A stretch of 64,000 nt of DNA. Source: Aphanothece sp. CMT-3BRIN-NPC111. GTDB lineage: Bacteria > Cyanobacteriota > Cyanobacteriia > Cyanobacteriales > JAHHGU01. Below, piece by piece: positions 8,381 through 16,833 of this stretch. The notes beneath the pieces are model-generated. The model ran no database searches. It was not told the origin of the DNA and was given only the letters and a program-made list of their open reading frames with translations. The stretch covers positions 62,001 to 126,000 of the forward strand of contig JAHHGU010000007.1 in the NCBI GenBank assembly GCA_019359765.1, in the 5' to 3' direction. Numbering within the stretch: position 1 is the first letter of the stretch; every line of letters begins with the position of its first letter. The position numbers and the translations under genes were made by a program.

Positions 8381-8400
8381 AACTGAAATGAATTATTAAG

Positions 8401-8788
8401 TGGAGCTGGGCAGAATTGAACTGCCGTCCGCCCTGGCTATTAACCTATCGCTCATTCACAGGCTTAGCCCATCTGATCCTCAGGGCGGGAACCATCCATT
8501 ATCCCGGATGACAGGATGCTCTGATGAGGTCTTTGCTAGCAAGTCTACCAGAGACAACTTAACTAGCGCATCCGTTGGGGTTTGTCTGTAATCCTTAACG
8601 GAGTCAAACTACAGACGCTCGAACCTTGTTTAGGGGTTTTTAGGCAACAGCAGCTGCCTTACGAGCAAAAGGAACGATGTTGTTCGCAGTTACTTTTTGT
8701 TTTGAGCCCGGGATTTACGAGAGAAGACTCACTCTCGGCCTGTATCACGGGGCAGCGTTCACCAACACGTCGAAACCATTACAGCCCC
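8401..8788 (-). ncRNA. ssrA: transfer-messenger RNA (tmRNA)
   Basis: tmRNA rescues stalled ribosomes and adds a degradation tag. The 5' end GGGGCTGTAATGGTTTCGAC (8788 downward) pairs with CAGCTCC at the 3' end to give the tRNA-like acceptor stem with discriminator A at 8401. The T-arm GTTCAATTC is present. The CCA is not encoded. The resume codon GCG is at 8685-8687, and the tag frame reads ANNIVPFARKAAAVA followed by TAA at 8640-8642, a typical cyanobacterial tag. The molecule is one-piece and 388 nt long. A terminator follows directly. Confidence 0.97.
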
Positions 8789-8804
8789 ATGTCTTACACT
8801 TGTC

Positions 8805-8810
8805 ATTATA
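8805..8810 (-). promoter_or_regulatory. -10 element of the tmRNA promoter
   Basis: A perfect TATAAT on the minus strand lies 16 bases before the mature 5' end, leaving room for a short leader removed by RNase P. I see no good -35 box. Confidence 0.55.
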
Positions 8811-8924
8811 ATCAATTGTTTGAGAAAAGGTAAGTAGGTAAGGTGTCCAAAAGTGCCGATGACCAGAATTTATGGGGAGGTTAACCGTACCTAGCCCAAT
8901 ACAGCATAAATAACTCAGAAGCTT

Positions 8925-8975
8925 GACATCCTCCTCCGCAGTAGAGTCGAATGAGACCCCCGACTACTGAGCGTT
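8925..8975. repeat. IS200/IS605-like end remnant with hairpin
   Basis: CAGTA..GTCG (8939-8949) pairs with CGACTACTG (8961-8969), and next to it is GCTTGACATCCTCCTCC. Subterminal hairpins beside such a phrase are typical of IS200/IS605 ends in cyanobacteria. No transposase is left nearby. Confidence 0.35.
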
Positions 8976-9114
8976 AGTGTATTGTTTTGTTTTCTGGCTT
9001 GTATAACGTTAGTTAAAATAGCAATTAAATGACGCTTACCCTCTACCTAGAGTTTTGTCTACTGTTGAAATGCCTAAGCCCTGAGATGAGTTTGTTTTTG
9101 AGACAATTCATTGT

Positions 9115-9921
9115 ATGGTCAGTGGCATTGACTTCGATCCGCGACAGAATATGCATTACATAGATCCAGCAACAGTGCCGCATTGGAAGGAATGGCAGGA
9201 GTACTGGATTCCCTCAAGCTTGGATACACTCTGTCCACATTGCAACAAACCCGTAGCTCTTGAAGTTACTCCCTCTGCCGTTGACCATCAACTCCAGTCT
9301 TTGGGAATATTAGGACGCTGCCCCCGTTGTAGCAACATATCAAAAATTTGGCTAGCTGGAATCAGAAACAGAGATACCAATCCAGGATGTGAACAGATTT
9401 GGATGTTGCCCAAGCCTACAATACGTGAAATAGCAATACAAGCAGATGTTCTACCATTTCCCGTCTTTGACGCTTATCGGGAAGCCGTAGGATGCTTTAA
9501 TGCGGGCTTCTGGAGAGCAGCTGTTACAGAATGCGGCAGAGCTATAGAAGGTATTACTCAATACAAATTACTCACAGATGAAGAACGTCAAAAGATCGGG
9601 CTATGGTCTGAGAAACACTCAAGATCTGAAGAATGGGAATCGGTAGTAGGATCAGCATTGTTTAAACCTATTCTGCTACTTAGTAAAGCGATACGCCTAG
9701 GACGGATTACAGGTCCACACTTCAACTTCAAAGGCGAGACTGATAAAAAAGTTGCAGAAGAAGTTCTAGATCTTACTGAGTATATAATCAGATATTTCTA
9801 TATACTGCCTTTACAAGTAATGAACCTGGAAAGCACAATGAATGAGCTAGGAGATACAGATTCTAAACAAGAAGCTGAAAGGACGACAAGACCTATGAAA
9901 GCTTTCTGGCTAAAACTGTAG
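9115..9921 (+). CDS. DUF4145 domain protein with zinc ribbon
   Basis: A 268-residue protein. Two CxxC pairs (CPHC near 40, CPRC near 75) form a zinc ribbon in the first 80 residues. The helical part around 125-165, with DAYREAVGCFNAGFWRAAV and CGRAIEGI, is the DUF4145 signature. DUF4145 is often fused to or found near restriction and defence proteins, but its role is not known. The gene stands alone between an IS end and a minus-strand lipoate ligase-like gene, in the accessory patch beside tmRNA. The ATG at 9115 is the first in frame. Horizontal transfer is likely from the context only. Confidence 0.7.
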   Translation: MVSGIDFDPRQNMHYIDPATVPHWKEWQEYWIPSSLDTLCPHCNKPVALEVTPSAVDHQLQSLGILGRCPRCSNISKIWLAGIRNRDTNPGCEQIWMLPKPTIREIAIQADVLPFPVFDAYREAVGCFNAGFWRAAVTECGRAIEGITQYKLLTDEERQKIGLWSEKHSRSEEWESVVGSALFKPILLLSKAIRLGRITGPHFNFKGETDKKVAEEVLDLTEYIIRYFYILPLQVMNLESTMNELGDTDSKQEAERTTRPMKAFWLKL

Positions 9922-10018
9922 TATTCATATATAAAATCTGCTGGAACCCGAATCATCTTGTTATATGATGTCCGTTGGATGACCCCCTAATAAAAACCGA
10001 TTCACCCTTCGACTATGC

Positions 10019-10768
10019 TCAGGGTTCACTTGTAGGGGCGGGTTTAGCAGTCAGAATTGCCTGCCACTCTGTCTCCGAGAAAGGCTGCGTCACCAGCTGG
10101 ACGCCGAAACAATGAGTTGCTGCCTCCGTCATGGCGTCTACCACCGTTTGAATCAAGGCTTCTCCCCGCTGGGTAACAGGTATATCTACAGGCGACGGAG
10201 CCGCTTCACCAAATACCTGGGTAAATAATTTAGTCTCTGGTTCCAAACGCATCGAACCATGCTGCAAAATGGTATTTCCACGCTGTAGTTGAGCGCTGCC
10301 AATGAGCTTAGTACCATCTGCCAGAACTAAATCAGCGCCTGTGGCGGTGCTAAAACAATTGGGGTTGTGAATATACCCTCGCCCAGCTGAACCGTAATGC
10401 AATTCTAAACCGAGCGATCGCCAACCCTGAATCAAAAACTCACAAATTTTTTCATAAACTTGCAGACGTCTGCCGCTGAATCCTGAAGTCACTACAGCAT
10501 AGGTTAAATCTCCCTGGTGCAACACCGCTCGTCCGCCAGTAGGGCGTCGCACCAATTCCACCGATGTACCCTGCCAGGTTAAGTGGTGCCAAGATGCAGG
10601 GTACTGGCGTTGATGATAACCCAGTGAAATTGCCGGTGGAGACCAAGTGTAAAACCGCAAAGCTGGAGGATGCAACCCCTGCTGGTGCTGGTTCAGTAGC
10701 CACTCATCTATCGCCATCTGAACTTGCCCTGGTGCTTCCAGCAGTGGAATTAGACGCCAAACTTTCAT
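10019..10768 (-). CDS. lipoate-protein ligase A family protein (BPL/LPL fold)
   Basis: A 249-residue member of the biotin/lipoate protein ligase fold. Family marks are RFYTWSPPAISLGYHQ near 39, RRPTGGRAVLHQGDLTYAVV near 73, and the lysine-containing DGTKLIGSAQLQRG near 155, the position of the lipoyl-AMP-binding lysine. It lacks the extra C-terminal domain of E. coli LplA, so it may be a lipoyl/octanoyl transferase or a two-part ligase, as in other cyanobacteria. It would attach octanoate or lipoate to GcvH or E2 proteins. The start MKVWRLIPL is usual for the family. Confidence 0.85.
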   Translation of the reverse strand: MKVWRLIPLLEAPGQVQMAIDEWLLNQHQQGLHPPALRFYTWSPPAISLGYHQRQYPASWHHLTWQGTSVELVRRPTGGRAVLHQGDLTYAVVTSGFSGRRLQVYEKICEFLIQGWRSLGLELHYGSAGRGYIHNPNCFSTATGADLVLADGTKLIGSAQLQRGNTILQHGSMRLEPETKLFTQVFGEAAPSPVDIPVTQRGEALIQTVVDAMTEAATHCFGVQLVTQPFSETEWQAILTAKPAPTSEP

Positions 10769-10840
10769 AAAGCTTTAAGTGTGAGGAATAAAGGCTAAAG
10801 GATAAATTCATGCTTCATGCCTTCAGCCTTCTTCCATCGC

Positions 10841-11344
10841 TCAAGCAGCACTAAACTCAGACTGTAAAGCGTCGTCGTTGTTATCTGCAATAGTTGCTAC
10901 TACGGTAATGGCACGGGAAATTTCTCCAGGAGAAAGTTCTGCTAACGTGCGAGTTGCTACCACTACAACCTGGTTTTCAAGAATACCGAAACGAGATTCA
11001 AAGGTATCAGACCAGTTCATCTCCAGAAGTTTCTGCATTAACTGCTCTTGATTCTTGACAGGTAACTTGAGTACAGCAGCCCAAACGGTGAAGGTATCTT
11101 CATCGGTCGAACCAGTCAGTTGCACAAATACTTCAACGCTACCGTACTTAAACTTCCACAGATGGCCGACGTCACTTTTGCTCACCATTGCGGTATTGTC
11201 TTGTTCGAGACTAGAAATGACCGTTTGAATTACCTCTACATGGTTGACGCCAGTCGAATCCTCGATCATCTCATTGGTCACAATCTCGGCCGTAGATAGG
11301 CTTTCGGCAGAAACCGTTTCTGGGTTTGGGTCTTGAGTTGTCAT
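10841..11344 (-). CDS. YbjN domain protein
   Basis: A 167-residue acidic protein. After a disordered N-terminal tail of about 30 residues comes the YbjN fold (about 34-150): VEVIQTVISSLEQDN, LWKFKYGSVEVFVQL and FGILENQVVVVATRTLAELSPGEI. YbjN proteins resemble type III secretion chaperones and sensory regulators; the role in cyanobacteria is unknown. It is a single gene, in the same direction as the lipoate ligase-like gene but about 70 bases upstream of it. Confidence 0.75.
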   Translation of the reverse strand: MTTQDPNPETVSAESLSTAEIVTNEMIEDSTGVNHVEVIQTVISSLEQDNTAMVSKSDVGHLWKFKYGSVEVFVQLTGSTDEDTFTVWAAVLKLPVKNQEQLMQKLLEMNWSDTFESRFGILENQVVVVATRTLAELSPGEISRAITVVATIADNNDDALQSEFSAA

Positions 11345-11518
11345 GGGCGTCTTTGATTTACAAATGTTGCAGTTTGCCTAGACCTACTGTATCGCTTAGG
11401 CGTCTGCTTGTTTTCACTTTTAAATTTCTTTAATTAAATTTTGGGTGTTTCGATAGATTTATCTATACAAATGTGGTTGCGGGCGATCGCCTATCGCTGG
11501 CAACGGCTTCCTAAGAAT

Positions 11519-11540
11519 AAGTCCTCACCCTTGAGGACTT
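11519..11540. terminator. perfect hairpin without T-run
   Basis: AAGTCCTCA, loop CCCT, then TGAGGACTT form a 9-bp perfect stem in the gap between the YbjN gene and the exported-protein gene. It could be a weak terminator or a protein-binding site. Confidence 0.4.
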
Positions 11541-11610
11541 CAGCCTTAATAGAATGGATTTTATCTACACCACTAGCGCAGAGAAAAAAGACCTAGGACA
11601 ATAAAAGTAT

Positions 11611-11659
11611 GAAAAATAAAGGATAGAGGATAAAATTTATCTTCGCTCCTTTATTTTTC
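11611..11659 (-). terminator. terminator of the exported-protein gene
   Basis: GAAAAATAAAGGA and TCCTTTATTTTTC form a 13-bp stem right after the stop codon of the gene at 11672. Its AT-rich end supplies the T-run on the minus strand. Confidence 0.6.
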
Positions 11660-11671
11660 TCTACCTAAGCC

Positions 11672-12664
11672 TTACTTCAATTGAGCTTGTGGCCCAGCCC
11701 AGATGTAGTTGACCACTTGACCAAAGATACTTGGTTCATCCTGAGCAGCAGCCATTGTGTGACCCTCACTATCGACAGCTAACAAAGGCCAGTTCTCATC
11801 GCCTAAATTGCCAGTGCGAAACAAAACTTGATTGGGATGGGTTTGACTCCAACCCAACAACACTGCGGTGGTGTACTCGCTCTCGCTAGGAGAGAGGGTG
11901 GCGGTGCGATTCAGCTGCCGATCCCAAACAACGGCATAGTCAGAGGCATCTGAGGTGCTAAACAAGCCTTCAAATTGCCGCCCCAGGATGCGATCGCCTG
12001 TATGAGACCAAGAGACGGGGATCGCGATCGCGATCGTCCCTGGCATATTTGCTTCTTCGTTTCTGAAAAAGGGATGGCTAGCTAGGGGAGAAGAGGCAGT
12101 GATTGTCCGCAATTCCCCAGTCTTCAAATTTTCCAGAAACATTATACTGCTAACGCGGCTGCGGTAAAGTTCCGGCTCTACCTGCATTTCAATCCGACTG
12201 TAAGCAGCATACTCACCATCCGGAGATACTAATGACGGAGTGCGATAGTAGCGTATCCCTGAGCCACCGTTAGCACTAACTTCGGCGTGGGTTGCCAACA
12301 CCCAATTCCACGGAACAGGATGGGGACTATTGAGGGGGTCGCTCTGCACCGTTTGTTGATTGATGTCAGGAGTAACGTCAAGCACTTCTGTTAAGGGCTT
12401 GTCCTTACCCACATCGTTCCGGAAACCGATGTCGAGCTGCTCGGAATCCACCATCCCCAATCCCAAATTTAATATATTTGATATTTGCGGGTACGGTTCA
12501 GCCGTTAAGGTCTGAGAAGATAGCAGAGTTGAGAGACCTTCTCCAGTAGATATCGCATTGTCAGCTAGAGCCGATGGGCTAGGAGCCATCATTAGTGCGG
12601 CTGCTACAACCGGGAGGTAGGCTTTAGTGCAGAACCATCCTGAGCGGAATATGCGTTTTAACAT
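11672..12664 (-). CDS. exported protein of unknown function, possible beta-propeller
   Basis: The frame is open to 12829, but the ATG at 12664 gives a proper signal peptide (MLKRIFRSGWFCTKAYLPVV, cleavage near PSALA-DN), so the protein is about 330 residues and exported. The body has repeats of the kind seen in WD40/TolB-like propellers: SPDGEYAAYSR, HTGDRILGRQFEG, DYAVVWDRQLNRTATLS and LLAVDSEGH. It appears to be a conserved cyanobacterial protein; I do not recognise a functional family. It is a single gene with its own terminator. Confidence 0.6.
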   Translation of the reverse strand: MLKRIFRSGWFCTKAYLPVVAAALMMAPSPSALADNAISTGEGLSTLLSSQTLTAEPYPQISNILNLGLGMVDSEQLDIGFRNDVGKDKPLTEVLDVTPDINQQTVQSDPLNSPHPVPWNWVLATHAEVSANGGSGIRYYRTPSLVSPDGEYAAYSRIEMQVEPELYRSRVSSIMFLENLKTGELRTITASSPLASHPFFRNEEANMPGTIAIAIPVSWSHTGDRILGRQFEGLFSTSDASDYAVVWDRQLNRTATLSPSESEYTTAVLLGWSQTHPNQVLFRTGNLGDENWPLLAVDSEGHTMAAAQDEPSIFGQVVNYIWAGPQAQLK

Positions 12665-12937
12665 TGATACGGGGTTAGCTCTTGAAAAACGGCGTTTCTT
12701 TTGTGAGGAGCAACGCCCAAAGAACAGTGCAGCGTCCTTATATGTTATGTATAACAAGTTAAAAGCGCATATTTTCAATCCTTTACTAAAGTTTTCAAGA
12801 GAGTTTACCAAATCTTTACCGATCCCCAAATCTCAGCCCTGATTGTGACTTTACAAATTTGATAGGGCATGGTATAGGCATTTTTAATATATGCAAGTGC
12901 GATTCGTTGTCAGACCAACAACGAACGAAAAATATAA

Positions 12938-12975
12938 AAAGGGTAAGGGGAGAACACTATCTCCCCTTACCCTTT
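12938..12975 (-). terminator. strong terminator of the DUF2996 gene
   Basis: AAAGGGTAAGGGGAGA and TCTCCCCTTACCCTTT form a perfect 16-bp stem with a six-base loop. On the minus strand it is followed by TTTATATTTTT. The same GGGTAAGG word is used in the psbU terminator at 46214. Confidence 0.8.
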
Positions 12976-13022
12976 CGCCTAATCAGATTATGGAAACCGC
13001 TTTCTAAGTCCTCAAGCAATTA

Positions 13023-13778
13023 CTAATTTCTAACCAGCCACTTTTGGGCATTCAACCGCTGGACTACTCCAAACACCATTAGGTCTAATGTCACCTTGCG
13101 CTCATCAATCAAGAACGGCTCAATGGTGCTGGGTCGCCCTTTATTTTCTGCGTAGGTAAAGGCTCTTTGTCCTTGAATATTCTCTTGTATGAAAATTACA
13201 TTAAACTGACGCCAACCGCCCTGCCAGCGACCAATAACTTGCCAGCATTCAGGTTCTTGTTCGTATCCACGAACCGGGATTTTTTGCTTTTCAAACGTCA
13301 GATCTAGATCCTGAATTTCCTGATTCTCCAATGCTTTCTTCAGGGCTGGCAAGTAGTGCTGTTGAATAAATTCAGCAAAGGGCTTATCTTCAACTGCCGG
13401 AGCCTTCTCTTTTTTAGCTGCTTTAGCCGCAGGCTCATCACCTTTAGCTTTAGCCGCGGCCTTTTTCGCCGCAGGCTTATCAGCAGCCTGAGCAGATTTA
13501 TCGTCTGCTTTATCTTTGGCAGACACCGTAGGCTGTTCGACTGCGGTTTGAGAACTTTTTTCCGACAGTTGAGCTTCTGCTGTCGGTTTCTCTCCAGCCG
13601 CATTGGGGTTCACATCTGGATTCGCTGATGAAGGATCGGGTGCGTTTGCAGAGGGAATATCCGTTGCCTGATCTGAGTCTGTGCTGGGAGAGTGTTCTTC
13701 AGAAACACTGGGAGCCTGCTTTTCTACAGTGCTAGGAGCTATCTCTCCGGCGTCATTATGATTGGTTTCTTCTGCCAT
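13023..13778 (-). CDS. DUF2996 family protein with long charged linker
   Basis: About 251 residues from the ATG at 13778 (MAEETNHNDAGE); an upstream ATG at 13814 is possible. Residues 1-130 are low-complexity, rich in A, K, P, E and S, and probably disordered. The folded part, from KPFAEFIQQHYLPALKKAL to the end, matches DUF2996, a family shared by cyanobacteria and plastids. The conserved core includes WQVIGRWQGGWRQFNVIF and EPFLIDERKVTLDLMVFGVVQRLNAQKWL. A role in photosystem biogenesis has been suggested for relatives, but I am not certain of it. Confidence 0.7.
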   Translation of the reverse strand: MAEETNHNDAGEIAPSTVEKQAPSVSEEHSPSTDSDQATDIPSANAPDPSSANPDVNPNAAGEKPTAEAQLSEKSSQTAVEQPTVSAKDKADDKSAQAADKPAAKKAAAKAKGDEPAAKAAKKEKAPAVEDKPFAEFIQQHYLPALKKALENQEIQDLDLTFEKQKIPVRGYEQEPECWQVIGRWQGGWRQFNVIFIQENIQGQRAFTYAENKGRPSTIEPFLIDERKVTLDLMVFGVVQRLNAQKWLVRN

Positions 13779-13852
13779 ATTTTTTAGTGAGTCTTTACAG
13801 GATATTTCACTCAAAGGCTTGACTGTTTCTGTATTGTCAAGCTTAAGTGCGA

Positions 13853-14128
13853 TTAGCCGCCAGCCTGCGCTGCCACGATACTTACCTCATCTCCCTCTTG
13901 GAGAGATGTCTTGGTTCCTTCTAAGAAACGGATGTCTTCGCTATTAAGGTAAAAATTGACAAATCTCCGTGGCTCACCCTGTTCATCGCACAGACGCGAT
14001 TTAATTCCGGGATAATTTTGCTCTATTGATTCGAGCAATTCAGCAATGGTGCTGCCATTGCCTTCAATTGTGGCTTGATTGTTAGTGAGCTTTTGGAGAG
14101 GGGTGGGAATCAAGATTTTGACAGCCAT
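13853..14128 (-). CDS. MoaD/ThiS-family ubiquitin-like sulfur carrier (Gly-Gly end)
   Basis: A 91-residue beta-grasp protein ending in AAQAGG, the diglycine tail that is adenylated and thiocarboxylated in MoaD, ThiS and CysO. The ThiS-like core includes [22 protein letters not shown] and [12 protein letters not shown]. It lies 71 bases downstream of the threonine synthase-type gene on the same strand. The neighbourhood has no moaE or thiG, so molybdopterin or thiazole work is not indicated. By analogy with Mycobacterium CysO/CysM it may carry sulfur to a PLP enzyme. See also the second carrier at 15664. Confidence 0.82.
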   Translation of the reverse strand: MAVKILIPTPLQKLTNNQATIEGNGSTIAELLESIEQNYPGIKSRLCDEQGEPRRFVNFYLNSEDIRFLEGTKTSLQEGDEVSIVAAQAGG

Positions 14129-14199
14129 AAAATTCGTTGTTGATTGTTAGTCTGTGGCGGTTGGTGATTGGTCAGTAGGTAAGGACAAAGAACAACTGA

Positions 14200-15504
14200 C
14201 TAAACTAGCACTTGCTGCCAGTCGAGGCGTTCCAGTGTCTGAGCGCGTTCTAGGGCACGTTCAAAACTATCCAGTTTCGCTTCAATTGTTAGGGGTTCAC
14301 CAATATAGCCTTGCACAGCTTCCTGGGTTTTCAGCCCGTTACCAGTGATGTAGACAACTGTGGTTTCCTCAGGGTCAATTTTACCTGCCTCTACCAATTT
14401 TTTCAGCACAGCAATTGTGGTACCACCAGCAGTTTCGGTGAAGATGCCTTCGGTTTCCGCTAGGAGCTTGATGCCGTCAATAATTTCTGCATCATTAACT
14501 GATTCAATGTTTCCGTTGGTCTTCCGGGCTACTTCCAGGGCATAGATGCCGTCTGCGGGGTTGCCAATGGCAATGGACTTAGCAATTGTGCTGGGTTTGA
14601 CTGGCTGTACAAAGTCGCGACCTTCCCGGAAGGCTTGAGCAATAGGTGAGCAGCCATCTGCCTGAGCGCCACTGAAGCGAACATCTTTATCAGCAACAAG
14701 ACCAACTTTGATAAATTCTTGGAAGCCTTTGTAAATCTTTGTAAAGAGAGAACCAGATGCCAGGGGAGCGACAATGTGGTCCGGTAATTCCCAACCTAGC
14801 TGTTCAGCGACTTCAAAACCGAGTGTTTTTGAGCCTTCAGAATAATAAGGGCGCAAGTTAATATTGACAAATCCCCAGCCATATGTATTGGCAACTTCAC
14901 AGCAGAGGCGGTTCACTTGGTCGTAGTTACCCTGAACAGCCATGACTGTGGGACCGTAGATGAGCGTACCCAGGACTTTACCAGCTTCTAGGTCGGCTGG
15001 GATGAAGACGCAGCAGTCTAGACCTGCATGAGCGGCGATCGCAGCTGTAGAATTAGCCAAGTTGCCAGTACTAGCGCACGACACTGTAGAAAAACCCAAT
15101 TCCTGGGCTTTGGTTAGCGCTACTGACACCACCCGGTCTTTGAAGCTGAGGGTGGGCATGTTGACGGCATCATTCTTTATATAAAGCTTTTTCAAACCCA
15201 GGCGTCGCGCCAAGTGATTAGCACGAACTAAAGGAGTCATCCCTGTTCCCACATCAATAGGGTTATCGGTAGCAACTGGCAAAAACGACTTGTAGCGCCA
15301 AATTGAATTTGGTCCTGCCTGAATGCTTTCACGAGTAACCTGGCGGCGCAGGAAGTCATAGTCATAGGTCACTTCCAAGGGGCCAAAACAGAAATCACAG
15401 ACATTGCTTGCCTTTAGTTCATACTCAGCACCACACTCTTTACAGGCTAATGCTTTGAAAGCATGCGTCTTGGCTTGGGTTGGGGATTGGGTTGCCTGGG
15501 TCAT
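14200..15504 (-). CDS. thrC: threonine synthase-type PLP enzyme
   Basis: A fold-type II PLP enzyme that by family converts O-phosphohomoserine to threonine. The frame is open to 15612, but the ATG at 15504 (MTQATQSPTQ) gives a 434-residue protein of normal length. An N-terminal zinc-ribbon-like pair, CKEC (21-24) and CDFC (36-39), precedes the catalytic domain, as in plant-type threonine synthases. The PLP lysine is K122 in LSFKDRVV. The phosphate loop is in ASTGNLANSTAAIAAHAG. Ubiquitin-like sulfur-carrier genes lie on both sides, and a shorter threonine synthase is encoded at 57021. One of the two may therefore use a different nucleophile, such as sulfide from a thiocarboxylate. Confidence 0.85.
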   Translation of the reverse strand: MTQATQSPTQAKTHAFKALACKECGAEYELKASNVCDFCFGPLEVTYDYDFLRRQVTRESIQAGPNSIWRYKSFLPVATDNPIDVGTGMTPLVRANHLARRLGLKKLYIKNDAVNMPTLSFKDRVVSVALTKAQELGFSTVSCASTGNLANSTAAIAAHAGLDCCVFIPADLEAGKVLGTLIYGPTVMAVQGNYDQVNRLCCEVANTYGWGFVNINLRPYYSEGSKTLGFEVAEQLGWELPDHIVAPLASGSLFTKIYKGFQEFIKVGLVADKDVRFSGAQADGCSPIAQAFREGRDFVQPVKPSTIAKSIAIGNPADGIYALEVARKTNGNIESVNDAEIIDGIKLLAETEGIFTETAGGTTIAVLKKLVEAGKIDPEETTVVYITGNGLKTQEAVQGYIGEPLTIEAKLDSFERALERAQTLERLDWQQVLV

Positions 15505-15663
15505 AGGTAAAAACTCTACAGAACTTTTCGTCAACAGCTTGCGGTTGATACTAACACAAGTAAAAATACCCGTCAAACATACCCGACAAAAAAAGTCGGG
15601 TATGTTTGGCAACTGTTGCCACTGCCCAAGCTACGGAAAGATGAATCTTGGCAACACTAATAT

Positions 15664-15924
15664 TCAACCGCCACTGACAGGTGGAATCAGCACCACTTCA
15701 TCGCCATCTTGCAGGAGGGTATCTGATTCGACGAATTGAAGATTGATGCCAAAGCGTGTGAGGTTGCGCCAAGAATCGAGTTCTGGATGTTGTGCAATAA
15801 GGTGATCTAGCACTGCCGTCACTGGTGTCCCTGGAGGAAATTCCAGCACCAGTTCCGAGGCTTTGTAGGCTTCTTGATAGGCGGCGAACAGTTTGACGGT
15901 AATAGTAATTGAAGGTTCAGACAT
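15664..15924 (-). CDS. MoaD/ThiS-family sulfur carrier, second copy
   Basis: An 86-residue beta-grasp protein ending in IPPVSGG, with the diglycine tail. It resembles MoaD more than the first carrier does (ITVKLFAAYQEAYKASELVLEF near the start, LLQDGDEVVLIPPVSGG at the end). It is encoded 159 bases upstream of the threonine synthase-type gene on the same strand. Classical MoaD would act with MoaE in molybdopterin synthase, and no moaE is present in the window. Either role is possible; the family assignment is firm. Confidence 0.82.
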   Translation of the reverse strand: MSEPSITITVKLFAAYQEAYKASELVLEFPPGTPVTAVLDHLIAQHPELDSWRNLTRFGINLQFVESDTLLQDGDEVVLIPPVSGG

Positions 15925-16103
15925 AGGAACTGACGCAGGGATGCTGCCATTAACATTAGCGCGATCGCATCCCCACTTAATTCAAATCAGGGAATCGTTA
16001 CTCTCAATAGCACATAGGCATTTCTCAAAAGAATGCGATCGCCTGTTTGACTTGGATTAACCAAAACTAGGCGATCGCTACTTCAATTCAAAATGAAAAA
16101 TTT

Positions 16104-16727
16104 CTACATCAGCTGCTCAATGCGGCGAAAATCTCGCTCCACCTCTGTCCAGAGAGAGCGATTATGGGGGTCGGTACGCAAGGCTTTTTTGAGATAAATC
16201 CTGGCCTTGTCTAGTTGCTTTTCACCGATCAGATGATGTCCCCAGCTTGAGTAGGCTATTGCTTGCCACTGGCGCACTTCTGGATCTTGGGGAAAGCGCT
16301 GGGCTAAACCTTCTGCCAGTGCGATCGCGCGAGCAAACCTGCGGGACTTAAGCAGCTGCTGCAACTGCTGATATGAACTCCACTTGAGATGTTGCTCACT
16401 TAAGGACAACTCAGGTTTATTTTCCCTCGCCTCTGAAACGCGATCCACCTTTGTTACCCGTGCCTGAGGCTTTATGGCATCAGTATCCTGAGGCTGGGGC
16501 GATATCTCAGATATTCCAGACTTACTAATAACACTAAGGATTAACTTGTAAGCCTGAGTCAGTTTAATAAACTTCTCTTTGGCTACCTGGTCTCCAGGGT
16601 TAATATCGGGATGATATTGACGCGCCATACGCCGATAGGACGCTTTGATTTCAGCCGTGGATGCCGCAGACCTTAAACCTAATAAGCGATAGCAATCCGC
16701 CAGATTCATTAAAGGGAGGGGACTCAT
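16104..16727 (-). CDS. J-domain protein with TPR-like C-terminus
   Basis: About 207 residues from the ATG at 16727 (MSPLPLMNLADCYR); an ATG at 16709 is the alternative. The J-domain is near the start: DCYRLLGLRSAASTAEIKASYRR, with the HPD motif in RQYHPDINPGD. After a linker of low complexity come helical repeats (SLSEQHLKWSSYQQLQQLL, ARAIALAEGLAQRFPQDPEV, ARIYLKKALRTDPHNRSLW) that look like TPRs. It would recruit a DnaK to bound clients. It lies just downstream of clpP, in the same direction. Confidence 0.85.
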   Translation of the reverse strand: MSPLPLMNLADCYRLLGLRSAASTAEIKASYRRMARQYHPDINPGDQVAKEKFIKLTQAYKLILSVISKSGISEISPQPQDTDAIKPQARVTKVDRVSEARENKPELSLSEQHLKWSSYQQLQQLLKSRRFARAIALAEGLAQRFPQDPEVRQWQAIAYSSWGHHLIGEKQLDKARIYLKKALRTDPHNRSLWTEVERDFRRIEQLM

Positions 16728-16833
16728 GCATTCGATACCGGGAATGGTACCGGCAGCATATTTGATGCCGGTTGCTGACAACAGGAAAAGCTTACACCGT
16801 AGGTAGCACACATATAGTATGTGCTACCTAAAC

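Noticed and set aside
8400..8833. Two short open frames at 8400-8591 and 8582-8833 on the plus strand
   Set aside because: They lie antisense to tmRNA and have no protein signature; the open frames are by-products of the RNA gene.
15505..15612. Extended N-terminus of the 14200 threonine synthase
   Set aside because: The added 36 codons (MPNIPDFFCRV) lack family similarity; the ATG at 15504 gives the expected length.
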